64,000 bases of DNA from Luzula sylvatica. Lineage: Eukaryota; Streptophyta; Magnoliopsida; Poales; Juncaceae. Shown piece after piece: positions 11,800 to 21,999 of the stretch (positions are counted from its first letter, which is position 1; the number at the start of each line of letters is the position of its first letter). Under the pieces are notes generated by a model. The model made no database searches, had not been told where the DNA came from, and worked only from the letters and a program-made list of their open reading frames with translations. The stretch covers positions 15,524,393 through 15,588,392 of the forward strand of contig OX326960.1 in assembly GCA_946800325.1 (NCBI GenBank). Direction: 5' to 3'. The position numbers and the translations under genes were made by a program.

Positions 11800-14150
11800 T
11801 GTTAATCATCATCAGGATTGGAACATTTCCAATACCTACGATCACATCTTTTCATAAAATTTCATGGATCAAATGAAATTTTCTGAGTATTGTCTAGAAG
11901 TGGTTGTGACCTTGGCATTTTTGGATTGTACTATTGCGTCTCACGCAATAAACAACCATAAATCCGATAACTCGTGAGTACTAGAGTTTGGTCATGTATC
12001 CTTGATCCATACCACTTCCTTTTGCGATTAATAACCTCAATATACTCGCCACCGTAAATAGAATCATAAACTATTGGTCTTGTGGAACCTTTCCACATAA
12101 CCGTGTTTTCATTTAAGCAAAACATATACACACTTTGTGATCGAAAGTCGTGCTACATATTTGGACGTGCTTAATCTTTGGAAACTGTTGTTGTTATAAC
12201 TGTTTATAACCAACACGTCCTCCACACCATTATAGATAATTAATCCTGAATTCTTTCGCAAAGTATTCAAGGATAAACTTCACCTCTATCAATACAAATC
12301 CCGATGGGTTTAAATATACATAACCATTATGTATATATGTGTATAACCATTATACATTCACAAGAGTTAGTCTCATGTAATCGAATTACATTCAAACTCA
12401 TGTGATTCCCATGAATTTTATTGACGGTGAACTAGACGCTATATTTGTATGACAGATAGCCATAGACATATCATGACAGATATAATAGATCCTAACATCA
12501 AATGTAAGGCATCATATTATTACTTTTCGCGCTGCTTGATGTCTCACATCGAACCGTTGAAAATTTCTGCCATTCGACATTTCGATTTAACTCCTCCAAG
12601 GAGTTTACATGTTGAAAACCATTTTCAACAATATGTCGATATATGTGCTATAACATAGACTGAGGAACTTCTTAGATCTATCCTATAGATCTTCACGCTT
12701 AATTCATAAGCGGTCTCGTCTAAATCCTTTGTCGTTACAAGAAATATAACGCAGCTCCCAATAACCTTCATGTGTACACAAAGTTTCAATTCGTTTCGAC
12801 AATTTTATAACAGTTTATAATTTTGTCAAAACGAATATTCCAATTCCGAGAAGCTTTCTCTAATCCATCATATGGATCGTTAAAGCATGCATATCTTATC
12901 CTCGATTCTTATGAATCGACAAAACCATAAGGTTGTGTCAAGTACACATCCTTTCATAAAATTTCTGTCAAGAAATCCGGTTTTGACATCCATTTTGCCA
13001 CATCACATAGTCATAATACGCGACCATGGCAAGCAGAATTTCGAGAATGGGAAAGCATGGCAACAAGCGAAAACGTTTCTTCATAGTCCGACTATGAATT
13101 GCATGAAACTTTTCGCAAAAAGCCTCGCTTTACATATATGCGTATTTCTATCCATGTCGGTTCTTCATCTTGAAAAACCAACTCACATTTCACGGGTCTA
13201 ACCCAGAAAGTAATGAAATCAAGTTCTGAACTTGATAATTTACATGGATCGAATCTCAGATTTCATGACACCATGTCATGTGGAATCAACTTTTCATAGC
13301 ATCCTTGTAGGATATCGAATCATCATATGATTTCGATCTATCATCATTAGCCTCGATAAATCCGTATTTACCGGCTTATGATATAGCCTACTTGATCTAC
13401 GAAAAATTCCTTTGTGTGTTCGACTTGCGTTCATCAACTCTTGATGAAGCCATGCCAACTTTCATGTGTACAATGTTCATTTTCAAATCACGAACTATTT
13501 CGAGATTTATTCTACTCCCACTAGCCCGCATAGAGATAAATGGCACCAAGTTCCAAACTTGTGCGCATCTAGTCCTCCTCCAAGAAGGCATCTCTTCGAG
13601 CCACGAAAATCTCATTTTCGTCGGGACGTTAGAATTAATACCCTTTAGTTTCCTTAAGGATAAACGAACAATTTTCAGATTTGGGATTGAGTTTAATCGA
13701 AACAAATTTCGAAATATACCCACATCCTAAAATCTGTACAAGTGACAACTTCGGAACCATTCCGATCCATATCTCATATGGCGTCTTTTGTACCAATTAG
13801 AAGGTTTATGGTTCATATCTTATATGCAACCATTCATTAGTGCCGCTGTCTCAAGGGCATATCCCCAAAACATTTTTGGGAGATCCTATTGACTTATCAT
13901 ATATCGATCCATGTCCAACATGCGTTCATTTCCTTTTTTCGGACACATCTCAATGTTCCAAATAAAGGCAATCGTGAAACGATTCCACAATCATAAATGA
14001 TCATCAATATTCATAACTCAAATATCGCCTCTTCGATCCTATCGAAAGGTTTAGCTCAAATACTCGCCTTCTCGATCCTATCGAAAAGCTTTGATTTTCT
14101 TGCTTAGTTGATTTCGTATTTCGTTTTTGAAACTCTTTGAACCTTTCAAA
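11800..14150 (-). pseudogene. Degenerate Copia pol (integrase, reverse transcriptase, RNase H)
   Basis: Read on the minus strand. Around 14150-13740 there are integrase-like fragments (ETFERFKEFQ and a shifted KTPYEIW). At about 12690-12600 there is a reverse-transcriptase fragment (DRSKKFLSLCYSTYID). At 12240-11931 there is RNase H: VYNGVEDVLVINSYN, then in another frame YMFCLNENTVMWKGSTRPIV followed by GGEYIE, matching the Copia block before the conserved TEAEY. Stops and frameshifts fall every few dozen codons. No protease or intact catalytic site is recoverable. The assignment to Copia rests on domain order (integrase before reverse transcriptase) and these motifs. Confidence 0.75.
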
Positions 14151-15900
14151 AGTCTCCGTTTCGGCACGCATTAAATAGATATTTCCATATCTACTTTAAC
14201 CGTCCATAAACATAACAAAATATTGATAGCCTCCTCTTGCCTCGGAACTTATCGGAACATTACATCTAAATGTAATTTCCAATAATTCGTTGGATCTTTC
14301 TCCAACCTTTGGAGAATGATGCCATTGTCATCTTGCCTAATAAATAAGTATCGCATTAATCAATCGAATCTAATTCGGATGATTCTAGCAATCCATCATA
14401 TGGAATCTAGATACGTGAATCTCGTTTATATGGCCAAGACGGCAATGCCAAAAGAAGCAATCAACCTCTTGGTTTAATCCTCCTCAGATTTCACCATTCT
14501 TTGAGTCATTAGTTTGGACAACTCTTTGTCCGAACTTTCTGTTTGGAAAACATTTTCCCAAAATACCCTTAGACATACATTTCTTTCGATCCCTTCTTTG
14601 AATTACAAGGACATCCACGCATCTATATACATTGGATTCCTTGGATACTCTGAGTATCTCCAATTCAAATTTAAATCGCATCATATGCAATTTCGGGATC
14701 GACTTATCTATCGAATACATATGATATTCGGTTACGAAGATAAAATCTCGTACCATCAACACACGAGTGTTAATCAAAGACCCATAAGACGTCTCAAAAT
14801 TAACCTACTCTTTGAGCCGCATCGAACCATTCAACGCGCTCTAGCTCTTGAAACTATTTCATGAGCGTTGTGTTTTACTTTCATATACACCCGAATTCTC
14901 AAAACAATTTTGAGAAATTTGCGTCTATACATGCCACCACAAGGCACGTAATATCGTTCGATTCCTTCTTAAAGTTTATCGAACCCGGCTTTCTCTAAAG
15001 CCCCGAATCTACCATTTCCGTGTCCAACACGTTCCTTTAAGTCTAAGAACTATTCTTTGACTATCAAGGTTAATAACGGTAATTCCGGCCCAAAAGCCAT
15101 CTATCATATCGATCTCATCGATATATTTGGTGTTGCTTGAAAACATAATTCTAAACGGATGATGAAGATTAACTCCTAACCGTGCGTACTTAATCTATAT
15201 GCTTATATGATGAATATATGAATGTGTTATTTTTATCGAATCAATAACCCTCATACCGATACGGGACTCCAAGTCCATAACACTCAAGACCCATATTTTA
15301 CGATCCTCCCACAAGCTGCTTTGGCAGACGAGTGGGATCTCGCTATTTAGGTAGGATTATATCCAATCGCATCCAATGCGACTCTCGAACCTTTATAGGA
15401 TTTCGGTGATGGATCGTATCATATACAATCCCAGTTCCGTGTGTGCATCCTATCTATGCCCCGAACTTCCAATCAAGTCGGCTTTGGCCTCAACCCTTAC
15501 TGGCTTGAACGGTTAAGTCACAACCATACTCATCATATCGTTCAAATAAACTACTAATAAGTCGGCTTTGGCCTTAACCCTTATCAGTCCCTATTTAACG
15601 CTTGCCACCCCGTCGATGACTACAATAACCCATGTCGGCTTTGGCCTTAACCCATGTGAGACGTAGTACCGATCATAGTGGTTGTGAATATGGAAGGCAT
15701 TTCCATGACTTAAATATTATGAGGGATCATGCCATTGCATGTTTCTAAATTCGTGACATAATCATATTATATCACTATCACAAGATTTGTAAATGCATAT
15801 GATTTATTTAGGGAGATTAATTATTCTAAATAATTAATTATCTAATATGCTAGAATGTTTGATGCCGATCAAATCGATATAAAGAACTCAAAATTCCGAG
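14151..15900 (-). pseudogene. Probable gag and protease region of the Copia element, unrecognisable
   Basis: By position this should hold gag and protease, but I see no open frame or CCHC knuckle on the minus strand. It contains three copies of the 20-bp string GTCGGCTTTGGCCTTAACCC (first copy with one change) at about 15477, 15562 and 15634. The sequence is consistent with the same decay seen in pol. Confidence 0.4.
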
Positions 15901-15939
15901 CTTCGTAGCCAAAGTTATCGCGAAAACAAAAACAGCATC

Positions 15940-16070
15940 CAGAGAAGGGTCCGTTATAACGGACTTCCCCATCCGTTGTAACGCAAGGGCCGTGGGGCGC
16001 GAGAAAACCTCGCCCGGGACGCGTCCGGGGCGCCAAAAACTGCCCCCGGGGCGGCAGAAAAACTGTTTTT
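15940..16070 (-). promoter_or_regulatory. GC-rich leader segment with a perfect 16-bp palindrome
   Basis: In an otherwise AT-rich element this 130-bp stretch is strongly GC-rich (ggggcgcgag, gcccgggacgcgtccggggc, gcccccggggcggc). GTCCGTTATAACGGAC at 15949-15964 is a perfect palindrome, with a near copy (ATCCGTTGTAACGC) about 10 bp further. It lies about 0.9 kb downstream of the primer-binding site in element sense. A role as a genomic-RNA dimerisation or packaging signal is inference. Confidence 0.4.
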
Positions 16071-16640
16071 CTGCACCCTTTCGTTATTTCATTAGAACGA
16101 CACTAATACTTCGCTCAAATAAAATATATTACAACATGAAAGTTCTAGATAATCTAATTATCTAACTAAAACAATTTGAACCATTCAAATCGGAATTTTC
16201 AACTGAAAGTTATACCAGTTTTAGTAAAATACGAACAAACGAAAAGGTAAGTATATCCAATATACACCTTTTCAACCAGAAAACTACAGACACCTTTTCA
16301 GTATTCTGTTGAAACAAAAATATTAAATTGTTTCAACCGACTTTGAACGTGAACGAAAGTTCTAGATAATCTTATTATCTAATTAACCCAATTGGATTGG
16401 ACGCAATTGGAGTTTCGATGCGACATATACGGACGTTTTAGTCTCTGTATGTCAAACAGTCGCACCCTTTCAGTATTCCATAAAAACGACACTGATAATT
16501 CGTTCAAATGGAAAAACTTTATGTATAAAAGTCATAGATAATCTCATTATCTAACTACGTCAATTTGATCCAATCAATTTGGAGTTTTCCACTGAAAATT
16601 ATCTTAGTTTTACTCACTGTTTCGTATTCTAACTTTCTGC
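16065..16640 (-). repeat. Three diverged LTR-like units in the Copia leader
   Basis: About 16065-16250, 16255-16445 and 16450-16630 each repeat the layout of the two units in the LTRs: caccctttcagtatt, a cttcgctcaaat-type block, AGATAATCTNATTATCT, a caatttga-type block and ccagttttact. Together with the LTRs the element holds seven copies. Confidence 0.75.
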
Positions 16641-16879
16641 AGATTTTGCCGTTTCGTCGGTTTTCGCTCGTTTCCAAAACGATAAATCATGAAACTTTTT
16701 CACGATCATTCCTAGATACTCTCAATCAACTTTTGATCGATCTCTAGCGAATTCCACTTGTGATTTTAACGGAATTTGACTTTCTCTATATGTAACATCA
16801 TGCAAACGGGTACGAACTTTGATAACCCGTGCGTATATCTAATATACGACTATGATTCGACCCTCGAATCGATGGCGAT

Positions 16880-16893
16880 CGCTCTGATACCAC
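16880..16893 (-). promoter_or_regulatory. Primer-binding site for initiator Met-tRNA
   Basis: The plus strand reads cgctctgataccac immediately before the right LTR. Its complement contains TGGTATCAGAGCG, the standard plant Copia primer-binding site, which shows that minus is the coding orientation. Confidence 0.9.
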
Positions 16894-17987
16894 TGTTGGG
16901 GAATATCCTCGACCCCAGGCCCGCGCAGCGGATATGTAGGCCCGGTTCGATTCCCCGATTCCCGAGATCACGCCACGACTTCGAGGGTACGATGCGAATA
17001 GAAGGACAGATTCATACCAGTGCCAAATTGATGGCACACGAAAGGTTGATCGCCGCCTTCTATTTCCTTCGGTGTCACGTTGGTGACTAGTCCGTACGTC
17101 CCATACCGCACGTCTCCCACCGTTTCGACACGCATCGGGTTGTCTTCGTGCGTTCCATGCCCGCATGATTCCACAGCCCGTTACTCGATTACTTCTCCGG
17201 TTTGATCACAACGAAGAGCCACATGTGTCGCTCCTCTACCCGTATCCACCGTGAGTCGTAGCACCTCGGTCGCGGATGCACCTGCCTAGACGATGCACCG
17301 GCGAACTTGCATGATTGCGTTTCGATTCTCTAGACGGAGAAAACTCTTTTCTCCTTCTCTCTCAATCTCTTCGCACTCTTTCATCAAGTGATTAGAGTCT
17401 CTTAATTTCTGGATTAATTCTAAATTAACTCCATTAATTTTCTGGTTGAACTAATCTAATTATTCAACTGGTTGGACTTATGAGAGAGAGAGAAACATCC
17501 TATATATACTCCATAGGATAAGGATGGGCCAAAAGGTATGTATATATTCTATACACATTTTCAAACAGAAAACTGCATACACCCTTTCAGTAATCTGTCA
17601 GAACGAAAATATTAAATCGTTCCAACCGACTTTGAACAATTACGAAAGTTGTAGATAATCTAATTATCTTTCCAACCCAATTTGGCCCAGCCCAATTGGA
17701 GTTCGGACCCGAAAGTTACGGCCGTTTTACTGACTGTATGTCAAACTGTCGCACCCTTTCGGTATTTCATTAGAACGATACTGATACTTCGCTCAAATGA
17801 AATATATTACAACATGAAAGTTCTAGATAATCTCATTATCTAACTAACCCAATTTGAACCATTCAAATCGGAGTTGCCTACTGAAAGTTATACCAGTTTT
17901 ACTAATCTGTTTCGTATGCCCACGAACGCGTACGTTCGTTTGTCCTACGTACCATTTTAGCGATGATCCAAAACTGTATTTCCTTCA
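16894..17987 (-). repeat. Copia 5' LTR (element sense is minus)
   Basis: 1094 bp, differing from 9416-10509 at about ten positions and no indels that I can see (for example cccagttc/cccggttc, ctagcccg/ctagtccg, gagtttcc/gagttgcc). Its plus-strand end runs straight into the CATAA target duplication and LINE ORF2. A long open frame from 17854 that fuses the LTR with LINE sequence is an artefact of the junction. Confidence 0.95.
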
Positions 17988-17992
17988 CATAA

Positions 17993-18474
17993 TAGCTTAT
18001 TGGCACAACGACCTTTGGAAAATGAAAATACCACCGAAGATTCATTTCTTCCTTTGGTTAATGTTTCAAAATAGACTTAACACGGCCGATGTACTTAACC
18101 ACAAGGGCTATGTGACGGACCCAACTTGCTCTCTTTGTAAAAGAACACATGAATCCTCCGATCACTTATTTCTTCAATGCCCATTCACAATCGCCACTTG
18201 GAGAAACATTGAGAGGATCTCGATGGCGCCCATAAAATTTTTCCCTCGGCAAACAATTGTTCAAACATGGCTAACTAATAAAGACAGATTAAATAAAGAA
18301 GATAAATCCCCATGGGAGACGATGTGGGCTGCAACCAACTGGGCAATTTGGAAACAACGAAATGCCAGAATTTTCAATGGAATTAATCTTCAACCGCTAC
18401 ATGTAGCTAAAATAGCATATTGTGACGCGATTCAGTGGTTCAGATTATCAAAGAAAAACCTACTGACTTCATAG
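17993..18474 (+). pseudogene. LINE ORF2, 3' part: zf-RVT zinc-binding C-terminus
   Basis: Continues the frame that stops at the Copia insertion, taking the duplicated CATAA into account. Shows WKMKIPPKIHFFLWL, the zinc motif CSLCKRTHESSDHLFLQC, and WAIWKQRNARIFNG, ending at TAG 18472-18474. It is followed by a 120-bp 3' UTR and poly-A. This C-terminal block is what survives in the truncated LINE copies at 23.7, 40.8, 43.1 and 49.5 kb. Confidence 0.92.
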
Positions 18475-18654
18475 TCCAAGTCATTTAGACCTCTCCTTTT
18501 TTGCATTTCTTTATAGTGCTTACAAACTATGTAATCACTTCTTTTTTAATTTATTAATACAAGTCAAGGACTGATCGAGAGATTATCCTTTTTCAAAAAA
18601 AAAAAGAAAAGCGAGGAAGAGGGTTGGAGATGAGCATTTGCTATTTTTGCTATG

Positions 18655-18860
18655 TCCATTAACAAGAAATGGAAATGAAAGAGAAAGGAGAGTGGGAAAA
18701 AGGGTATATTGGTAATCACAGTTAATTTTAATGGAAAACTTAACGAAATGGATAATTGTGATAGAGTTTCTGTTTTGTGGGGATAAATAAGATACAAGTG
18801 TTTTCAGAAGGATAAATATGAGATTTTAAGTTTTTGTGAGGATACATGTGAAATTTCTCC
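18655..18860 (-). repeat. Right terminal inverted repeat of the MULE
   Basis: Complement of the left TIR at 2580-2815; outermost bases complement to GGAGAAATTTCACATG. Followed by the 9-bp duplication TTTTTGTTT at 18861-18869. The 30 bp between the LINE target duplication (ending 18623) and this TIR is the remainder of the MULE interior. Confidence 0.85.
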
Positions 18861-19090
18861 TTTTTGTTTTATTTTTGCATACAATATACATCATAAGTAA
18901 TTAAGTATTATCAAAATCATCAGAACGAACAGAAATTTAGAATGGCATTTTTGCGATGAAGCCCACACATGAATCGAAGTTTTGCGATCGAGTCCAGATT
19001 CCAGAGACAGACAGAGGAGTAGGGTTAGCCATTTCATCAAGTAATTCATTTCTATGGGCTTGTCTTTTATCTTTCTTTCGATTAATTAAT

Positions 19091-19959
19091 GAGAAATTTT
19101 CAAAAAACCCCCTATCTTTTTGGATATTCTAAAAAACTCCCTATCTTTTTGGAAACTCCAAAAAAACCCCTCTACCAAATTTTTATTTTCAAATACCCCC
19201 TATAAGGGTTAAAACTAACAATGGATGGTGTTAAAAAAAATTGACCAAAATACCCTTCTATTTTCATATGTATATTTTTGTTATTTTTTCATTAATTTTA
19301 TTAGTTTTAAACAAATTCATAAATAATTTTTAACATATAATGATTTCACAAAAATAAAATTATTAAATGTTGTGTTTGTATAATTTTAATATTTCATTTA
19401 TTATTCATGAAAAACTAACATCAGATAATAATAAAATAAACACCTTGAAAATATACTGAAAGAAAAATATTTCTTTAAACATATATTTTAATTTTATTTT
19501 CGTTCTTCTTTTATGTATGCTTTTAAGAGATTCATGATATTTTAATTTTTAAATATTAGCAAGACGTTCTTTTAATATTGTTGTTCATCTTATTATTATT
19601 TTATGTTATTTTTTCAATAAAAAGTTATGAAAGTCAAATATATGTAATGTATGAAATATTAAAATTATATAAATATAACATATGACAATTATTTTTTAAA
19701 AATTATTATAAGCAAAAAAAAAATTAGGACTTTTTTAAATTAATACAAATAACAAAAACATTATTTTAATTACTAAATATGTAAAATGAAGGGTATTTTG
19801 GTCATAAAAAATATTTAACACCATCCATAGTTAATTTTAACCCCATAGGGGGTTATTTGAAAATAAAAGTTTGGTAGAGGGGTTTTTTTGGAGTTTCCAA
19901 AAAGATAGGGGTTTTTTTAGAATATCCAAAAAAGATAGGGGGTTTTTTGAAAATTTCCC
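19091..19959. mobile_element. Second Mutator-like MITE (869 bp)
   Basis: Inverted repeats of about 175 bp, rich in ccccct and ctatctttttgg blocks, run from GAGAAATTTTCAAAAAACCC (19091) and from the complement of the right end, GGGAAATTTTCAAAAAACCC. The 9-bp target duplication TTAATTAAT is present at 19082-19090 and 19960-19968. The central part is AT-rich with no frame. One end of the same family recurs at about 36052-36230. Confidence 0.85.
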
Positions 19960-20082
19960 TTAATTAATTTGGATCTAGTGATAGTGTAATCCTAATCAAG
20001 TTAGGATCGTAATCATTTTGAAAATTCAATATTTTGGGAGTAATGATAGGGGAAATGTAAAATCGTAAATATATGAGATTCT

Positions 20083-20234
20083 TTTTTTTTTTGAGAAAAA
20101 AAAACAAGTAAATGGAGAAGGCTCGGTGGTCCTCCATCCGTTGGTGCCAATGAGGCTCGAACCCACAACTTCTCACAACTTAAGATTTTTGTGTCTCACA
20201 CCCAATCACTGGACCATGAGTCCATGAGCCCATT
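20083..20234 (-). mobile_element. tRNA-derived SINE, minus strand
   Basis: Flanked by a perfect 18-bp target duplication GTAAATATATGAGATTCT at 20065-20082 and 20235-20252. On the minus strand it begins near ATGGGCTCATGG, carries an A-box-like TGGTCCAGTGATTGG and a B-box-like GGGTTCGAGCC about 45 bp apart, and ends in a poly-A next to the left duplication. These are the features of a pol III-transcribed SINE mobilised by LINE machinery. At about 150 bp it is small. No cloverleaf folds well enough to be a functional tRNA. Confidence 0.8.
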
Positions 20235-20252
20235 GTAAATATATGAGATTCT

Positions 20253-21204
20253 ACCAGATTATATATCTTGAATCGAGATTCTACCAGGATTCTACCAAAT
20301 TATCATTCTAATACTAACTCGAATCGTTATATCAAGTTAGAGTCATAGAATCGTAAGATTCTAAGACTTGGATCAGAATTTTCACAACTATTATCAAGAT
20401 CATGTGGTTGACTAGGATAGTTATTATATCCGTAGTTTTGTAGTAGGCTGGTTATTTGTTGTAAAGATTTTACATCCTTGTTAGTCTTTTCAAAATTGGA
20501 ATAGTGAAAGTTCACCACAGTTGTTGGCAGCAAGGCATTCCTGGAGACGTAGGTGCGTTATTGAGACGCGTCAGACATTTTGTTGCACATTGAACTTCCT
20601 TATATCTAGTGTTAACCTCTTTATCTTTCTTGCATTTATTTTTTAGTATTTTTACTTTTTCTGCACTTTACTTTCCGTACTTTACTATATGTATATTTAC
20701 TTTTCCGTAATTTACTTTTTGTACTTTACTTTCCGTACCTTTAATCTATGCAATTTACTTTCAGTATATTTACTTTCAATATTTTTATTTTCTGCAATTT
20801 ACTTTACAACAATTTTACTATTATTTATTTTTAATACTTTTGCTAATTAACCTAACATTTTACTTAAAAGTACCAAGATCAAAATTGATCATATAATTGC
20901 ATATTTTAATTAGTTTTAATACTTCCGCATATAAACATATTCCTCTTTAGGTCATTCCGAAACAACAATCGTAACTGATTTGGTGAGCAAATTCTGATTT
21001 GGAGTTAAAATTTTCTATCAAAAATAAGACGTGCAAATCTGAGGTCAATGTGTTAAATTTGGACCTGAAGGTGAGAAGGAAGGATTGAGGCCTGAGGGGG
21101 TCCTCGACGATTACGAGACGGAAGCTTATGAGCTTCGGCGGAATGAGATCAAAGAAGAATACCTTCTCAGCAGCTCGTACAATGTCAAGATTTGTTTATG
21201 ACAT
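20253..21204. other. AT-rich intergenic stretch
   Basis: No gene found. 20640-20830 is a degenerate series of tttactttc / gtactttac motifs. The 21060-21200 part is less AT-rich (gaggtcaatg, gacggaagcttatgagcttcgg) and could be relic coding or LTR sequence, but I cannot assign it. Confidence 0.4.
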
Positions 21205-21207
21205 TTA

Positions 21208-21607
21208 GGGTGTGCTCCCGAGTTTTTTATGAAGGGGAGGGGAATGAAGGGGAAGGGAATGAATGAGAAGGAAAGAAAAAAAATTTCTCTTGCTCCCGAG
21301 TTCTAAAATAATTAATGAAGGGGAAAGGAGGGGAAAGAATAATATCATGAAAAAATGACAATTTTAACCTTTGAATCATTACTAACTATAAAATGAAAGT
21401 ATGGGTATTTTAGGTATTATAATGTTATAATATTTTGTACCCTCCATTACTCCCCAAATTTGGGGAGAGAAATAATTGATCTCTTTTGTATATAGAGGAG
21501 AAATAATTTCCCCTCCATTCTCATTCTCCCTCATCATATAAATATTTGGGAACAAGTTAAAAATTAACCTTCCCCTCCCTCCCATTCTCTCTCATTGGAG
21601 CACACCC
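21208..21607. mobile_element. Tourist-like (PIF/Harbinger) MITE, 400 bp
   Basis: Ends are GGGTGTGCTCC and its complement GGAGCACACCC, flanked by TTA on both sides (21205-21207 and 21608-21610), the 3-bp duplication of Harbinger elements. The interior is purine-rich on the left and pyrimidine-rich on the right, so the whole element can fold back. A second tgctcccgagtt occurs at about 21292. Confidence 0.8.
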
Positions 21608-21690
21608 TTAGGGACTGCTAAATGAGATAAAGTTTTTCGTGCACGGCATGTTTCGAGGTAATGCCTTAATGCTAAAATAAATTCTTCATT

Positions 21691-21735
21691 CTTTGTTCTT
21701 TGTTCTTTGTTCTTTGTTCTTTGTTCTTTGTTCTT
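21691..21735 (+). repeat. CTTTGTT heptanucleotide microsatellite
   Basis: About six perfect copies of a 7-bp unit, (CTTTGTT)n. No other feature is associated with it. Confidence 0.9.
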
Positions 21736-21999
21736 GCTCATCCCACCGTTAAAAACCATGATAATGATAATTATATATTTGATGAAATGTCTAACTCAAT
21801 TAACTTGAACTACTTAATCTTATTTGTCAACTGTAATGGGCCTGTGCCCGATTAACCAGAAGTTTTTGTTCGGACAAGAATAATCATATATGTTGTTCCG
21901 ATACGCGAAAAACAGAGCCTATGATTATTTTGCAAGATAAGTTGAAGAGAGATGAATCCCAATAATTGAAGTATAATACACTACAATTTACTTCATTGT

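Larger units (their letters stand above)
9416..17987 (-). mobile_element. Copia LTR retrotransposon, minus strand, with dead coding region
   Basis: Two 1094-bp direct repeats (9416-10509 and 16894-17987) begin TG and end CA, and are flanked by the 5-bp target duplication CATAA at 9411-9415 and 17988-17992. A primer-binding site next to the right LTR and a polypurine tract next to the left LTR both lie on the minus strand, so the element reads right to left. I count about ten differences between the LTRs (about 0.9%). The internal 6.4 kb retains recognisable but multiply broken Copia integrase, reverse transcriptase and RNase H. The insertion interrupts LINE ORF2. Confidence 0.95.
3795..18605 (+). 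mobile_element. L1-type LINE, near full length, interrupted by a Copia element
   Basis: Contains ORF1 (zinc-knuckle protein) and ORF2 (endonuclease-reverse transcriptase) in the plant L1 order and ends in a short poly-A at 18595-18605. The insertion is bounded by a perfect 18-bp target duplication GAAAAGCGAGGAAGAGGG at 3777-3794 and 18606-18623, as expected for target-primed reverse transcription. ORF1 starts only 13 bp inside the 5' boundary, so the 5' UTR is probably truncated. Without the Copia insertion (9416-17992) the LINE is about 6.2 kb. Confidence 0.93.
2580..18860. mobile_element. Non-autonomous Mutator-like (MULE) element, split by a nested LINE
   Basis: Both ends carry long terminal inverted repeats beginning GGGGGAATTTCGTATGTATC (left) and, on the complement of the right end, GGAGAAATTTCACATGTATC. 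They are flanked by a perfect 9-bp target duplication TTTTTGTTT at 2571-2579 and 18861-18869. A 9-bp duplication with TIRs above 200 bp is the hallmark of Mutator-type elements. Subtracting the LINE and one copy of its target duplication leaves about 1452 bp. The internal part (about 2816-3776) has no transposase frame, so the element would depend on a helper. The split lies close to the inner edge of the right TIR. Confidence 0.85.

Noticed and set aside
17854..18474. A 206-codon frame with a zinc motif starting in the right LTR
   Set aside because: The first 45 codons are LTR sequence fused by chance to LINE ORF2; the real feature is the LINE C-terminus from 17993.
20083..20234. Possible tRNA gene
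   Set aside because: A- and B-box-like strings exist but no good cloverleaf; poly-A and an 18-bp duplication show a SINE.
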